Assembly: GCF_006065315.1 (NCBI RefSeq)
Contig: NZ_CP040749.1
Location: 4,734,001 to 4,798,000 of the forward strand
Reading direction: 5' to 3'
Length of the DNA: 64,000 bases
From: Aureibaculum algae
GTDB lineage: Bacteria > Bacteroidota > Bacteroidia > Flavobacteriales > Flavobacteriaceae
The notes beneath the pieces were generated by a model. The model was not told where the DNA came from. It did not search any database and saw only the letters and a list, made by a program, of their open reading frames with translations. Positions 34,989 to 43,830 of the stretch are shown here, piece after piece (the stretch's first letter is position 1; every line of letters starts with the position of its first letter). The translations under genes were made by a program, and so were the position numbers.

Positions 34989-35672
34989 ATGAAAATATTA
35001 ATAGTAGAAGATGAAGTTGAATTATTAGATTCAATGGCAAGCTATCTTAAAAATGAAGATTTTATTTGCGAAAAAGCAACTTCTTTTTTTGATGCTGAAG
35101 ATAAAATTGTAAGCTTTAAATATGATATTGTCATACTAGACATTACATTACCTGACGGCAGTGGTATTGATTTATTGAAATTAGTAAAAGAGCAAAATTC
35201 TAAAACAGGAGTGTTGATTGTATCGGCAAAAAACTCATTAGATGACAAACTAAAAGGTTTAGATCTTGGTGCTGACGATTATATTACTAAACCTTTCCAT
35301 TTAGCAGAATTAAACTCAAGAGTTAATTCGTTAATTAGACGTAGAAATTTTGATGGCGATGAGTTTATTGAATTTAACGAAATAAGAGTAGACCCAAGCT
35401 CTAAAGAAGTAACAGTACATGGTAAACCTGTAGAGCTAACCAAAAAAGAATATAATTTACTATTGTATTTTATAACCAATAAAAATAAAGTACTAACGAA
35501 AGAGTCTATTGCAGAGCATCTTTGGGGTGATGATATAGAAATGGCAGACAGCTATGATTTCATCTATACCCATATGGGTAATTTACGTAAGAAGATAAAC
35601 AAATTAGGCGGTAATAATTACTTACAAACCATGTATGGTCTTGGTTATAAATTTACAGATACTTTAAAGTAA
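34989..35672 (+). CDS. OmpR/PhoB-family response regulator
   Basis: A 227-aa protein. The receiver domain (1-118) has the acidic pocket E8/D9, phospho-acceptor Asp (about 51, VILDITLPDGSG), Thr/Ser in IVSAKNS and Lys in DDYITKPFH. The C-terminal winged-helix DNA-binding domain (about 130-225) has VELTKKEYNLLLY and a terminal TMYGLGYKF. Regulators of this class bind 11-bp-period direct repeats. Four CTTWAGA repeats with exactly that period lie in the promoters just downstream, and they are its likely targets. The cognate kinase follows 54 nt later. Confidence 0.93.
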   Translation: MKILIVEDEVELLDSMASYLKNEDFICEKATSFFDAEDKIVSFKYDIVILDITLPDGSGIDLLKLVKEQNSKTGVLIVSAKNSLDDKLKGLDLGADDYITKPFHLAELNSRVNSLIRRRNFDGDEFIEFNEIRVDPSSKEVTVHGKPVELTKKEYNLLLYFITNKNKVLTKESIAEHLWGDDIEMADSYDFIYTHMGNLRKKINKLGGNNYLQTMYGLGYKFTDTLK

Positions 35673-35726
35673 ATTTATAGTATAACAATTCCTTTTCTTT
35701 AAGGATTAAATTAATATTCCAATAGC

Positions 35727-37016
35727 ATGAAATTAATAGAAAGAACTAGTAGAACCTATTTATGGCTGTCTATTGTTATATTTTTAATTTCTGCTGGTAT
35801 GCTCATTTTTGTCTTGACTACTGTGATGAACAATAGACTTGATGAACAGCTACGTTATTTTAAAGATGTTATTGCTAAAAGAATTAAATATGATTATCCA
35901 TTAACTATCTTTGAAGAACCGATAGAGCTAAATGAAGCGGAACAATACAAATATCCGAATGATACCATTATATATAAGGATACTTTAATTCTCAGAAATA
36001 TTGAAGGAGAAGGTATTAATGAGTTTGAGAAATACAGACAATTAACAGCTTACGAAACACTTCATAACATTAGGTATAAAATTGTAGCAAGAAATTCTTT
36101 GGTTAGAAACCAAGATTTTATATGGGTAATTGTGGTTTCATCGTTCATCATAATCATCCTTTTACTAATTGGACTGTGGATTTTAAACACTTATATATCT
36201 AAAAAGTTATGGCACCCATTTTATACCAACATAAATAGACTTAAAAATTTCTCCGTTCAGGATCAAGAACCTATTAAGTTGGAAAAATCAAATATCGAAG
36301 AATTTCAGGAGTTAAACGAATCTATACGTAACTTAACACAGAAATTACAATCTGATTTTAGTAATTTAAAAGAGTTTTCTGAAAATGCTTCGCATGAAAT
36401 GCAAACACCGTTAGCAATAATGCAATCTAAAATTGAATTGCTATTACAGTCGGATAATATTAACCAAGAGCAATCTGAACAATTACAATCTATTTATCAA
36501 GCTGGCAAGCGATTGTCTAAACTAAACAAAACATTATTATTACTAGCAAAGGTAGAAAACCAACAATTTAGTACAAAAGAAGAAGTTTCGTTCAAAGAGT
36601 TAATAGAAAAACAATTAGAAAATTACGAGGACTTTATTCTCAATAAAAACATATCTGTTAGTAAAGAATTATCTGATCATATAATTTCTACAAATGTCAC
36701 ATTGGTAGATACACTAGTTTCAAATTTATTAAGCAACGCCATTAAACATAATATTAATAACGGTACCATCTCCATTACTTTTTCTAAAAATCAATTGATT
36801 TTTTCAAATACTGGTGAGCAATTAAAAGGTGATCCTGAAAATTTATTTAATAGATTTAAAAAACAGAGTACTAGAAAAGACTCACTAGGTTTAGGCTTAG
36901 CTATTATTAAGCAAATTTGTGATGTTAATCAATGGCAACTGAACTATTCTTGCGTGAATAAATTGCACACACTTAGTGTTAGCTTCAATAGTACAACAAC
37001 GAATCAGAACGACTAG
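35727..37016 (+). CDS. Sensor histidine kinase (cognate to upstream regulator)
   Basis: A 429-aa membrane kinase. It has TM1 (about 11-32), a short periplasmic sensor (about 33-130), TM2 (about 131-153), HAMP-like linker, HisKA with the phospho-accepting His in SENASHEMQTPLAIMQ (about residue 224), and HATPase with a degenerate N box (SNLLSNAIKHN) and GLGLAIIKQ. The His-Glu-Met-Gln-Thr-Pro motif is the QseC/PmrB-like subtype. The small periplasmic domain suggests sensing of ions, cationic peptides or envelope state. It probably controls the PepSY-like array that follows. Confidence 0.92.
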   Translation: MKLIERTSRTYLWLSIVIFLISAGMLIFVLTTVMNNRLDEQLRYFKDVIAKRIKYDYPLTIFEEPIELNEAEQYKYPNDTIIYKDTLILRNIEGEGINEFEKYRQLTAYETLHNIRYKIVARNSLVRNQDFIWVIVVSSFIIIILLLIGLWILNTYISKKLWHPFYTNINRLKNFSVQDQEPIKLEKSNIEEFQELNESIRNLTQKLQSDFSNLKEFSENASHEMQTPLAIMQSKIELLLQSDNINQEQSEQLQSIYQAGKRLSKLNKTLLLLAKVENQQFSTKEEVSFKELIEKQLENYEDFILNKNISVSKELSDHIISTNVTLVDTLVSNLLSNAIKHNINNGTISITFSKNQLIFSNTGEQLKGDPENLFNRFKKQSTRKDSLGLGLAIIKQICDVNQWQLNYSCVNKLHTLSVSFNSTTTNQND

Positions 37017-37110
37017 CATAGACTCTCAATACACTTAAACGTTTTTATCGAAATTACTATTTAGTTGGACAAATCACAATTAAATGTTAAAGAAAAATTC
37101 TTTTATAAAT

Positions 37111-37145
37111 CTTTAGAATATCTTTAGAATCTGCACATACATTTG
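37111..37145 (+). promoter_or_regulatory. Promoter/operator module 1 (TCS-box)
   Basis: CTTTAGA at 37111-37117 and 37122-37128 (11-bp period), then 9 nt, then TACATTTG at 37138-37145. The repeat covers the -33 region relative to the expected start near 37152. It precedes the first PepSY-like gene. The arrangement is identical in modules 2-4. Confidence 0.8.
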
Positions 37146-37200
37146 ACCCAACAAAAACAAACAAAACTAAATATTAATTAATTTAAAAAAACACAAGATT

Positions 37201-37533
37201 ATGAGAAAATTAAGTTTCCTAGCAGCAGTTGCAGTAATGAGTTTAGTAAGTACTACAACTTTTGCACAAGAAGAAGAAGTTATTGAAGTAGTAGAAGTTG
37301 CTGAAGCAGCACAAGAAGAAAGTGTTGAAATTCAAGTAAGCGAATTACCAGAAGCTGTAACAGCTACAATAGCTGCTGATTTTGCTGATTATACTGCTGA
37401 TAAAGCTTTTAAAGTTTTAAAAGATGAAAAAGAAGCTTATTCAGTAATTTTATCTCAAGAAGGTCAAACTACTATCAAAGTTCTTTTTGATTCAGAAGGT
37501 AAAGCAATTGAGCAAGAAGACGCTCAACTTTAA
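37201..37533 (+). CDS. Small exported PepSY-like protein 1
   Basis: A 110-aa protein with a signal peptide (1-22, TTFAQ), then an acidic stretch rich in Glu and Val (23-48), and a small alpha/beta domain with SELPEAVTATIAADFADYTADKAFK and a final VLFDSEGKAIEQ. This matches the PepSY-like (BLIP-like, DUF2874) fold found in periplasmic proteins of Bacteroidetes. The paralogue at 37875 shares about 70 percent of residues. It is driven by module 1 and ends in conserved hairpins. Probably periplasmic; binding partner unknown. Confidence 0.8.
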   Translation: MRKLSFLAAVAVMSLVSTTTFAQEEEVIEVVEVAEAAQEESVEIQVSELPEAVTATIAADFADYTADKAFKVLKDEKEAYSVILSQEGQTTIKVLFDSEGKAIEQEDAQL

Positions 37534-37544
37534 AAATATTAAAA

Positions 37545-37665
37545 AAAGCAAATTGGGTTGATTGCTTTTAATTGAACAGCTTAACACTACTTTTTTGTTA
37601 AGCTGTTTTTTATTGAAAAAAATTTGAATTATTTTACAAAACACGTTCAACTTGAATGTGTTTTG
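37545..37665 (+). terminator. 3' hairpin cluster, unit 1
   Basis: Three successive hairpins. (a) AAAGCAA/TTGCTTT (37545-37568) around the loop ATTGGGTTGA. (b) AACAGCTTAAC/GTTAAGCTGTT (37575-37607) followed by T-rich sequence, a terminator. (c) CAAAACAC-/-GTGTTTTG (37637-37665). The same three hairpins recur after gene 2 and at 38692-38888. Confidence 0.85.
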
Positions 37666-37790
37666 TATTTTAAATATATAGCACACGAGCTAAATAAAAT
37701 CAGCTCATTAAAAAGTGTACCACATGCGACTATCTACCTGATTTTAAAACGATTATTAACAAAATGTTAAAATAAAAATACGCTTACCAA

Positions 37791-37825
37791 CTTAAGAATA
37801 TCTTTAGATTTTGCCCATATATTTG
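37791..37825 (+). promoter_or_regulatory. Promoter/operator module 2 (TCS-box)
   Basis: CTTAAGA (37791-37797) and CTTTAGA (37802-37808), 9 nt, then TATATTTG (37818-37825). It is followed by GAAGTAACAAAA, shared with module 4. The CTTAAG-N5-CTTTAG form is close to the PmrA box known in enterics. Confidence 0.8.
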
Positions 37826-37874
37826 AAGTAACAAAACAAATAAAACTATCTATTAATTTAAAAAACAAAAAATC

Positions 37875-38198
37875 ATGAGAAAATTAAGTTTCCTAGCAGC
37901 ATTTGCAGTAATGAGTTTAGCAAGCACTACAACTTTTGCACAAGAAGTAGAAGAAACAATTATTGAGGCTGTAGCTCAACAAGAAGACAAAGTTGAAATT
38001 GAAGTGAGTGAATTACCAGAAACAGTAACAGCTACTTTAAGTGCAGACTTTGCTGATTATTCAGCTGACAAAGCTTTTAAAACTATGCAAGATGAAAAAG
38101 AAGTTTACTGGGTTGCATTATCAAAAGAAGATGCGAATATTAAAGTACTTTTTGATTCAGAAGGTAAAGTAATTGAGCAAAAAGACGGAGATCTTTAA
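37875..38198 (+). CDS. Small exported PepSY-like protein 2
   Basis: A 107-aa paralogue of the 37201 gene. The first 22 residues (signal peptide) differ at only two positions. It has the acidic linker, then SELPETVTATLSADFADYSADKAFK and KVLFDSEGKVIEQ. Low divergence of the signal and 3' noncoding regions points to a recent tandem duplication that included promoter and terminator. Probable PepSY-like/BLIP-like fold. Exported to the periplasm. Confidence 0.8.
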   Translation: MRKLSFLAAFAVMSLASTTTFAQEVEETIIEAVAQQEDKVEIEVSELPETVTATLSADFADYSADKAFKTMQDEKEVYWVALSKEDANIKVLFDSEGKVIEQKDGDL

Positions 38199-38202
38199 AA
38201 AA

Positions 38203-38329
38203 AAGCAAATTGGGTTGATTGCTTTTAATTGAACAGCTTAACTTCTCTAAACGTTAAGCTGTTTTTATCACAAAATATATTTGAATTAATTTTAAAACAC
38301 GTTCTAATTTTAGAGCGTGTTTTTTTTTC
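38203..38329 (+). terminator. 3' hairpin cluster, unit 2
   Basis: The same order as unit 1: AAAGCAA/TTGCTTT (38203-38226) with the identical loop ATTGGGTTGA, AACAGCTTAAC/GTTAAGCTGTT terminator (38233-38267), and ACACGTTCTA/TTAGAGCGTGT with T9 (38295-38329). Stem changes relative to unit 1 keep pairing. Confidence 0.85.
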
Positions 38330-38417
38330 ATTTATCGAAGTTCTATTTTTAAATTAATTTTCTTTCCAGCTTACTACTTCTATTAATAAAATGTTAAACT
38401 TTCAATCCATCAATTAC

Positions 38418-38452
38418 CTTAAGAATATCTTTAGATTCACACCCTATATTTG
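38418..38452 (+). promoter_or_regulatory. Promoter/operator module 3 (TCS-box)
   Basis: CTTAAGA (38418-38424) and CTTTAGA (38429-38435), 9 nt, then TATATTTG (38445-38452). It drives the truncated third paralogue 20 nt downstream. Confidence 0.8.
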
Positions 38453-38472
38453 GTCTTATAAATTGAAAAAAC

Positions 38473-38616
38473 ATGGAAAACGAAAAAGAATTATTCTACG
38501 TAACCCTAGCAAATAAAAGTGCAAAAGTGAAATTCATTTTTAATGCCAAAGGAAAATTATTAAAAAAAGAAGATGTAAAAGCCTTATTAACAACAAGTTT
38601 AGTTGGTTCTTTTTAA
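38473..38616 (+). CDS. Truncated PepSY-like paralogue 3 (47 aa)
   Basis: A 47-codon ORF beginning MENEKELFYVTLANKS and containing KVKFIFNAKGKLLKKED. It aligns with the C-terminal half of the two paralogues (EKEVYWVALSKE and KVLFDSEGK). The signal peptide, acidic linker and N-terminal half are absent, so it would be cytosolic. Codon use looks normal and there is no internal stop. It follows a full promoter/operator module, so it may be expressed as a mini-domain or be a decaying copy. It ends 12 nt before module 4. Confidence 0.6.
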   Translation: MENEKELFYVTLANKSAKVKFIFNAKGKLLKKEDVKALLTTSLVGSF

Positions 38617-38628
38617 TTTCCTTCAAAA

Positions 38629-38663
38629 CTTTAGAAAGTCTTTAGATTCTCTTATTACATTTG
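38629..38663 (+). promoter_or_regulatory. Promoter/operator module 4 (TCS-box)
   Basis: CTTTAGA (38629-38635) and CTTTAGA (38640-38646), 9 nt, then TACATTTG (38656-38663) and GAAGTAACAAAA. No ORF follows before the terminator at 38721-38765; the predicted product is a noncoding RNA. Confidence 0.75.
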
Positions 38664-38669
38664 AAGTAA

Positions 38670-38765
38670 CAAAAAACACTAAATTAAAAACGGAGCAAAT
38701 TGGGTTGATTGCTTTTAATTGAAACAGCTTAATATATTTACTACACATTAAGCTGTTTCTTTTTC
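38670..38765 (+). ncRNA. Candidate two-component-controlled small RNA
   Basis: About 96 nt from the expected start of module 4 to a terminator (GAAACAGCTTAAT/ATTAAGCTGTTTC, arms 38721-38733 and 38747-38759, then T5). It contains a first hairpin GGAGCAA/TTGCTTT (38692-38715) whose loop ATTGGGTTGA is identical to the loop in the 3' UTRs of the two PepSY-like genes. The stem differs but keeps pairing through G-U wobbles. There is no ORF with a start codon. A stand-alone copy of a conserved 3'-UTR RNA under its own regulated promoter is a plausible sRNA. Confidence 0.55.
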
Positions 38766-38860
38766 TTTAAATCCATTATGCCAAACAATAAAACACTCTA
38801 AATTTAAATACCTCTCTTTTGAAGAGAATTTGTTAATAACTTACGTTATTTAACGACCTT

Positions 38861-38888
38861 GAAAACACGCTCAACCGAGCGTGTTTTC
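38861..38888 (+). terminator. Hairpin between sRNA region and gyrB
   Basis: GAAAACACGCTC/GAGCGTGTTTTC with an AACC loop. It is the third member of the ACACG hairpin series; its stem is fully Watson-Crick where units 1 and 2 have G-U pairs. It directly abuts the gyrB -7 element. Confidence 0.7.
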
Positions 38889-38889
38889 T

Positions 38890-38897
38890 TATATTTG
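38890..38897 (+). promoter_or_regulatory. gyrB promoter (-7 element)
   Basis: TATATTTG, a perfect TAnnTTTG match, 38 nt before the gyrB start. The nearest TTG (38859-38861) is 28 nt upstream, too far for a standard -33, and the hairpin occupies the spacer. Confidence 0.55.
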
Positions 38898-38908
38898 TAT
38901 GTTTTTGA

Positions 38909-40873
<1,965 letters not shown>

Positions 40874-40890
40874 TTAAAACCCATCCCTGA

Positions 40891-40909
40891 CCCTTCCCAA
40901 GGGGAAGGG
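40891..40909. repeat. Short GC palindrome after gyrB
   Basis: CCCTTCCC and GGGAAGGG around AAG. It is GC-rich against an AT-rich background, within ACCCATCCCTGACCC... It could serve as a weak gyrB terminator, although there is no T-tract. Similar in style to 21008-21026. Confidence 0.6.
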
Positions 40910-41001
40910 AATACAGCTGTATTGCAAAATACAATTGTTACCATTTTAAATTAGGGATGTTGAAATAATAAAAGAATTTATAAACATTAAATAATATTAA
41001 A

Positions 41002-41928
41002 ATGAAAGTAACTATCGTAGGTGCAGGAGCTGTTGGAGCAAGCTGTGCAGAGTACATCGCTATTAAAAACTTCGCATCAGAAGTTGTAATTTTAGACATT
41101 AAAGAAGGTTATGCCGAAGGTAAAGCTATGGACTTAATGCAAACAGCCTCATTAAATGGATTTGACTCAAAAATTGTGGGTACAACTGGAGACTACTCCA
41201 AATCTGCTGGAAGTGACGTTTGTGTAATTACTTCAGGTATACCACGTAAACCAGGAATGACTCGTGAAGAATTAATCGGTATAAATGCAGGAATTGTAAA
41301 AACAGTTTCAGCAAGTTTAATTGAACATTCACCAAACACCATTATTATTGTAGTTTCAAATCCTATGGATACCATGACATATTTGGTACATAAAACTACT
41401 GGATTACCTAAAAATAGAATAATTGGTATGGGTGGAGCATTAGATTCTGCTCGTTTTAAATACAGATTAGCAGAGGCTTTAGAAGCTCCTATTTCTGATA
41501 TTGACGGTATGGTTTTAGGTGGTCACTCTGATACAGGAATGATTCCTTTAACGAGTTTAGCTACGCGAAACAGTGTACCAGTAAGTAAATTTTTATCTGA
41601 AGACAGACTGAACCAAGTTGCTGAAGATACTAAAGTAGGTGGTGCAACCTTAACAAAATTATTAGGTACTTCAGCTTGGTACGCTCCAGGTGCAGCAGTT
41701 TCTAGTTTAGTTCAAGCCATTGCTTGTGACCAGAAAAAAATGTTCCCTTGTTCTACAATGTTAGAAGGCGAATACGGATTAAGTGATATCTGTATTGGTG
41801 TTCCAGTTATTTTAGGAAAAGATGGTATCGAAAAAATAGTAAAAATTGACCTTTCAGATGCTGAAAAAGAAAAAATGAAAAATAGTGCTGAAGCGGTTAG
41901 TAAAACAAATGCATTATTAGAGTTGTAA
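41002..41928 (+). CDS. mdh: Malate dehydrogenase
   Basis: A 308-aa NAD-dependent dehydrogenase of the lactate dehydrogenase-like MDH type. The Rossmann motif is VGAGAVGASCAE (about 5-16). The substrate-binding Arg residues are in RKPGMTREELI, with NPMDTMTYL and the catalytic His in LGGHSDTGMIP. It catalyses malate to oxaloacetate in the TCA cycle. Length is typical. It has its own strong terminator. Confidence 0.95.
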   Translation: MKVTIVGAGAVGASCAEYIAIKNFASEVVILDIKEGYAEGKAMDLMQTASLNGFDSKIVGTTGDYSKSAGSDVCVITSGIPRKPGMTREELIGINAGIVKTVSASLIEHSPNTIIIVVSNPMDTMTYLVHKTTGLPKNRIIGMGGALDSARFKYRLAEALEAPISDIDGMVLGGHSDTGMIPLTSLATRNSVPVSKFLSEDRLNQVAEDTKVGGATLTKLLGTSAWYAPGAAVSSLVQAIACDQKKMFPCSTMLEGEYGLSDICIGVPVILGKDGIEKIVKIDLSDAEKEKMKNSAEAVSKTNALLEL

Positions 41929-41956
41929 AATAAACTCTTTAATAACAATCAAAATA

Positions 41957-41988
41957 GGCTACTTTAATTTAAAGTAGTCTTTTTTTTA
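41957..41988 (+). terminator. mdh terminator
   Basis: GGCTACTTTAA/TTAAAGTAGTC followed by T9, beginning 28 nt after the mdh stop. The stem is nearly continuous, with a minimal loop. Confidence 0.9.
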
Positions 41989-42023
41989 TATATTTATCGA
42001 AATTTAAAAACAAAACACAAAAT

Positions 42024-42683
42024 ATGAAAAAATTTATTCTAGTTGCTCTTCTATCGTTGAGCGTGAGCGTTTTTGCTCAAAAAGAAATTAAGGAAGGGGT
42101 AATGACAACAAAAGTTACTATGTCTTCTGATAATGAGCAAGTAAATGCCTCTTTTGCAATGATTGGTGATATTGGTGCAACAACTCATTTTAAAGGTAAT
42201 AAAGCGAGAACAGAACAGACCAATCAGATGACAGGTACACAGACATCTATTGTTGATCAAGAAGCTGAAAAAATGTTGATGTTAATGGATGTTCCTATGA
42301 TGGGAAAAAAATACATGAAACAAGACACTAAAAAATCAGAAGAAGAATTAAAAGATGTTTCTGTAACTGCTAATGGTGAAAGTAAAACTGTAGCTGGTTA
42401 TGACTGTAAAGGTTATGATGTGGTTTCAAAAGTAAATGGTCAAGAGATCAAAATGAAAATGTTTGTTACAGACAAAATTTTGGCTCAAGAACAATATACT
42501 GCTATGTTAGGTGGCAAATTAAAAGGTTTTCCATTACACATGGTAATATCAATGAATCAAGGTGGAATGGCAATGGACATTACAATGGAAGTTACTGAAG
42601 TTAAAGCTGAAAGCGTACCAGATAGTAAATTCGATATGACTGTACCTGAAGGATATACTGAAATGGTAATACCAAAACAATAA
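42024..42683 (+). CDS. DUF4412-type exported protein
   Basis: A 219-aa protein with a signal peptide (1-18, VFAQ). The rest is Met-, Lys- and Thr-rich: a strand region KEGVMTTKVTM, a metal- or lipid-like THFKGNKARTEQ segment, EKMLMLMDVPMMGKKYMKQ, and AGYDCKGYDV with a single Cys. This agrees with the DUF4412 domain of Bacteroidetes (LolA/LolB-like beta structure). Function unknown; possibly periplasmic lipid or metal handling, which is inference. It is flanked by terminators on both sides, so it is monocistronic. Confidence 0.75.
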   Translation: MKKFILVALLSLSVSVFAQKEIKEGVMTTKVTMSSDNEQVNASFAMIGDIGATTHFKGNKARTEQTNQMTGTQTSIVDQEAEKMLMLMDVPMMGKKYMKQDTKKSEEELKDVSVTANGESKTVAGYDCKGYDVVSKVNGQEIKMKMFVTDKILAQEQYTAMLGGKLKGFPLHMVISMNQGGMAMDITMEVTEVKAESVPDSKFDMTVPEGYTEMVIPKQ

Positions 42684-42700
42684 ATTAAAAATTTACTTAT

Positions 42701-42730
42701 AAAAAGCCCCGAAGTTCGGGGCTTTTTTTT
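42701..42730. terminator. Bidirectional terminator
   Basis: AAAAAGCCCCGAA/TTCGGGGCTTTTT around one G, with A5 before and T8 after. It lies between the convergent DUF4412 gene and the M28 peptidase gene. Confidence 0.95.
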
Positions 42731-42736
42731 ATATCA

Positions 42737-43696
42737 CTAATCTTCTATTCTAGTTGGTGTATCTTCACCACTGATAATACTTTCTGTCCCTCTTGCAATT
42801 GCCTTTATGGTTTCCGTAATGGTAGACACACTTAACGTTGTTGCCTCATCTGAAACCTTATGGTAATGCGGGTCATTATCTATAGGTCCCGTTGAAAAGG
42901 TATGAGCAGGGATTCCTAATTTAGCCATTGCCGCATTATCCGACCTATAAAACAATTGATATGCTTTATATGGATCAGGATGTAATGTATACCCTGTATT
43001 TATAAGATTTTTCTGAATAATTGTTCCAAAATCAGAACGCTCAAAACCAGTTAACCATGCCGTTTTAGGTCCAAATTTAGATTCTTTCCCTATCATTTCA
43101 ATATTGATTCCTGCCACAAAATTATCTGGTTCTATCTGCTTACCAAAATACGTAGATCCCACTACACCCATTTCTTCTGCTGTAAAAGTTACAAAAATAA
43201 TAGTCCTTTCATTACTATCGCTATTTTTAAAATATTCCGCTAAAGCTAAAACAGCGGCTACCCCAGAAGCATCATCATCTGCACCATTATATATAACATC
43301 TCCGCTACCATTTTCCTTAACTCCTAAATGATCGTAATGAGCAGAGACTAATACATATTCATCTTTTTTACTTTTTCCTTCCAACACTCCTATTATATTA
43401 AACAAATTCAATTCTTTTTCAACAAAAGACTGACGATATGTTTTTAAATCTTGAAATTTATCCAAGCCAATTCTCTCAAATTCTGATTCTATATACTGTG
43501 CCGCTTTTTCAATTCCGGGCGTTCCTGCTTTACGACCTTCCATCTCATCAGAAGCTAATGTATACAAATGTTTTTTTACCATTAAACTATCAATACCCAT
43601 TAATACTTCATTGGTCTCAATTGTTTTCGTTTTTTGGGCACAAGAAATTCCTACGCTGAGAAGTAATACAATAAGTAGTTTTAATTTAATCATCAT
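42737..43696 (-). CDS. M28-family zinc aminopeptidase lipoprotein
   Basis: A 319-aa protein from ATG 43696 (MMIKLKLLIVLLL..., a lipoprotein signal with lipobox Cys in VGISC); an ATG at 43753 would prefix 19 residues that block the signal. The M28 metal-ligand motifs are present: SAHYDHLG (His, Asp), GADDDASG (Asp), TAEEMGVVGS (catalytic Glu and metal-binding Glu), and a C-terminal His in DPHYHKVSD. It probably removes N-terminal residues from peptides in the periplasm. Its stop is close to the bidirectional terminator. Confidence 0.9.
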   Translation of the reverse strand: MMIKLKLLIVLLLSVGISCAQKTKTIETNEVLMGIDSLMVKKHLYTLASDEMEGRKAGTPGIEKAAQYIESEFERIGLDKFQDLKTYRQSFVEKELNLFNIIGVLEGKSKKDEYVLVSAHYDHLGVKENGSGDVIYNGADDDASGVAAVLALAEYFKNSDSNERTIIFVTFTAEEMGVVGSTYFGKQIEPDNFVAGINIEMIGKESKFGPKTAWLTGFERSDFGTIIQKNLINTGYTLHPDPYKAYQLFYRSDNAAMAKLGIPAHTFSTGPIDNDPHYHKVSDEATTLSVSTITETIKAIARGTESIISGEDTPTRIED

Positions 43697-43830
43697 TTTT
43701 AGTTGCTTTAATTTAAATGTTAAGTATAAATTTCGTTCAATCAATGATACCATTAATTATTCCAATTTACATATTTTACATAAAATAATGTGAAATTAAT
43801 CAACTTATAGCCTGATAAAGAAAACTCCGT

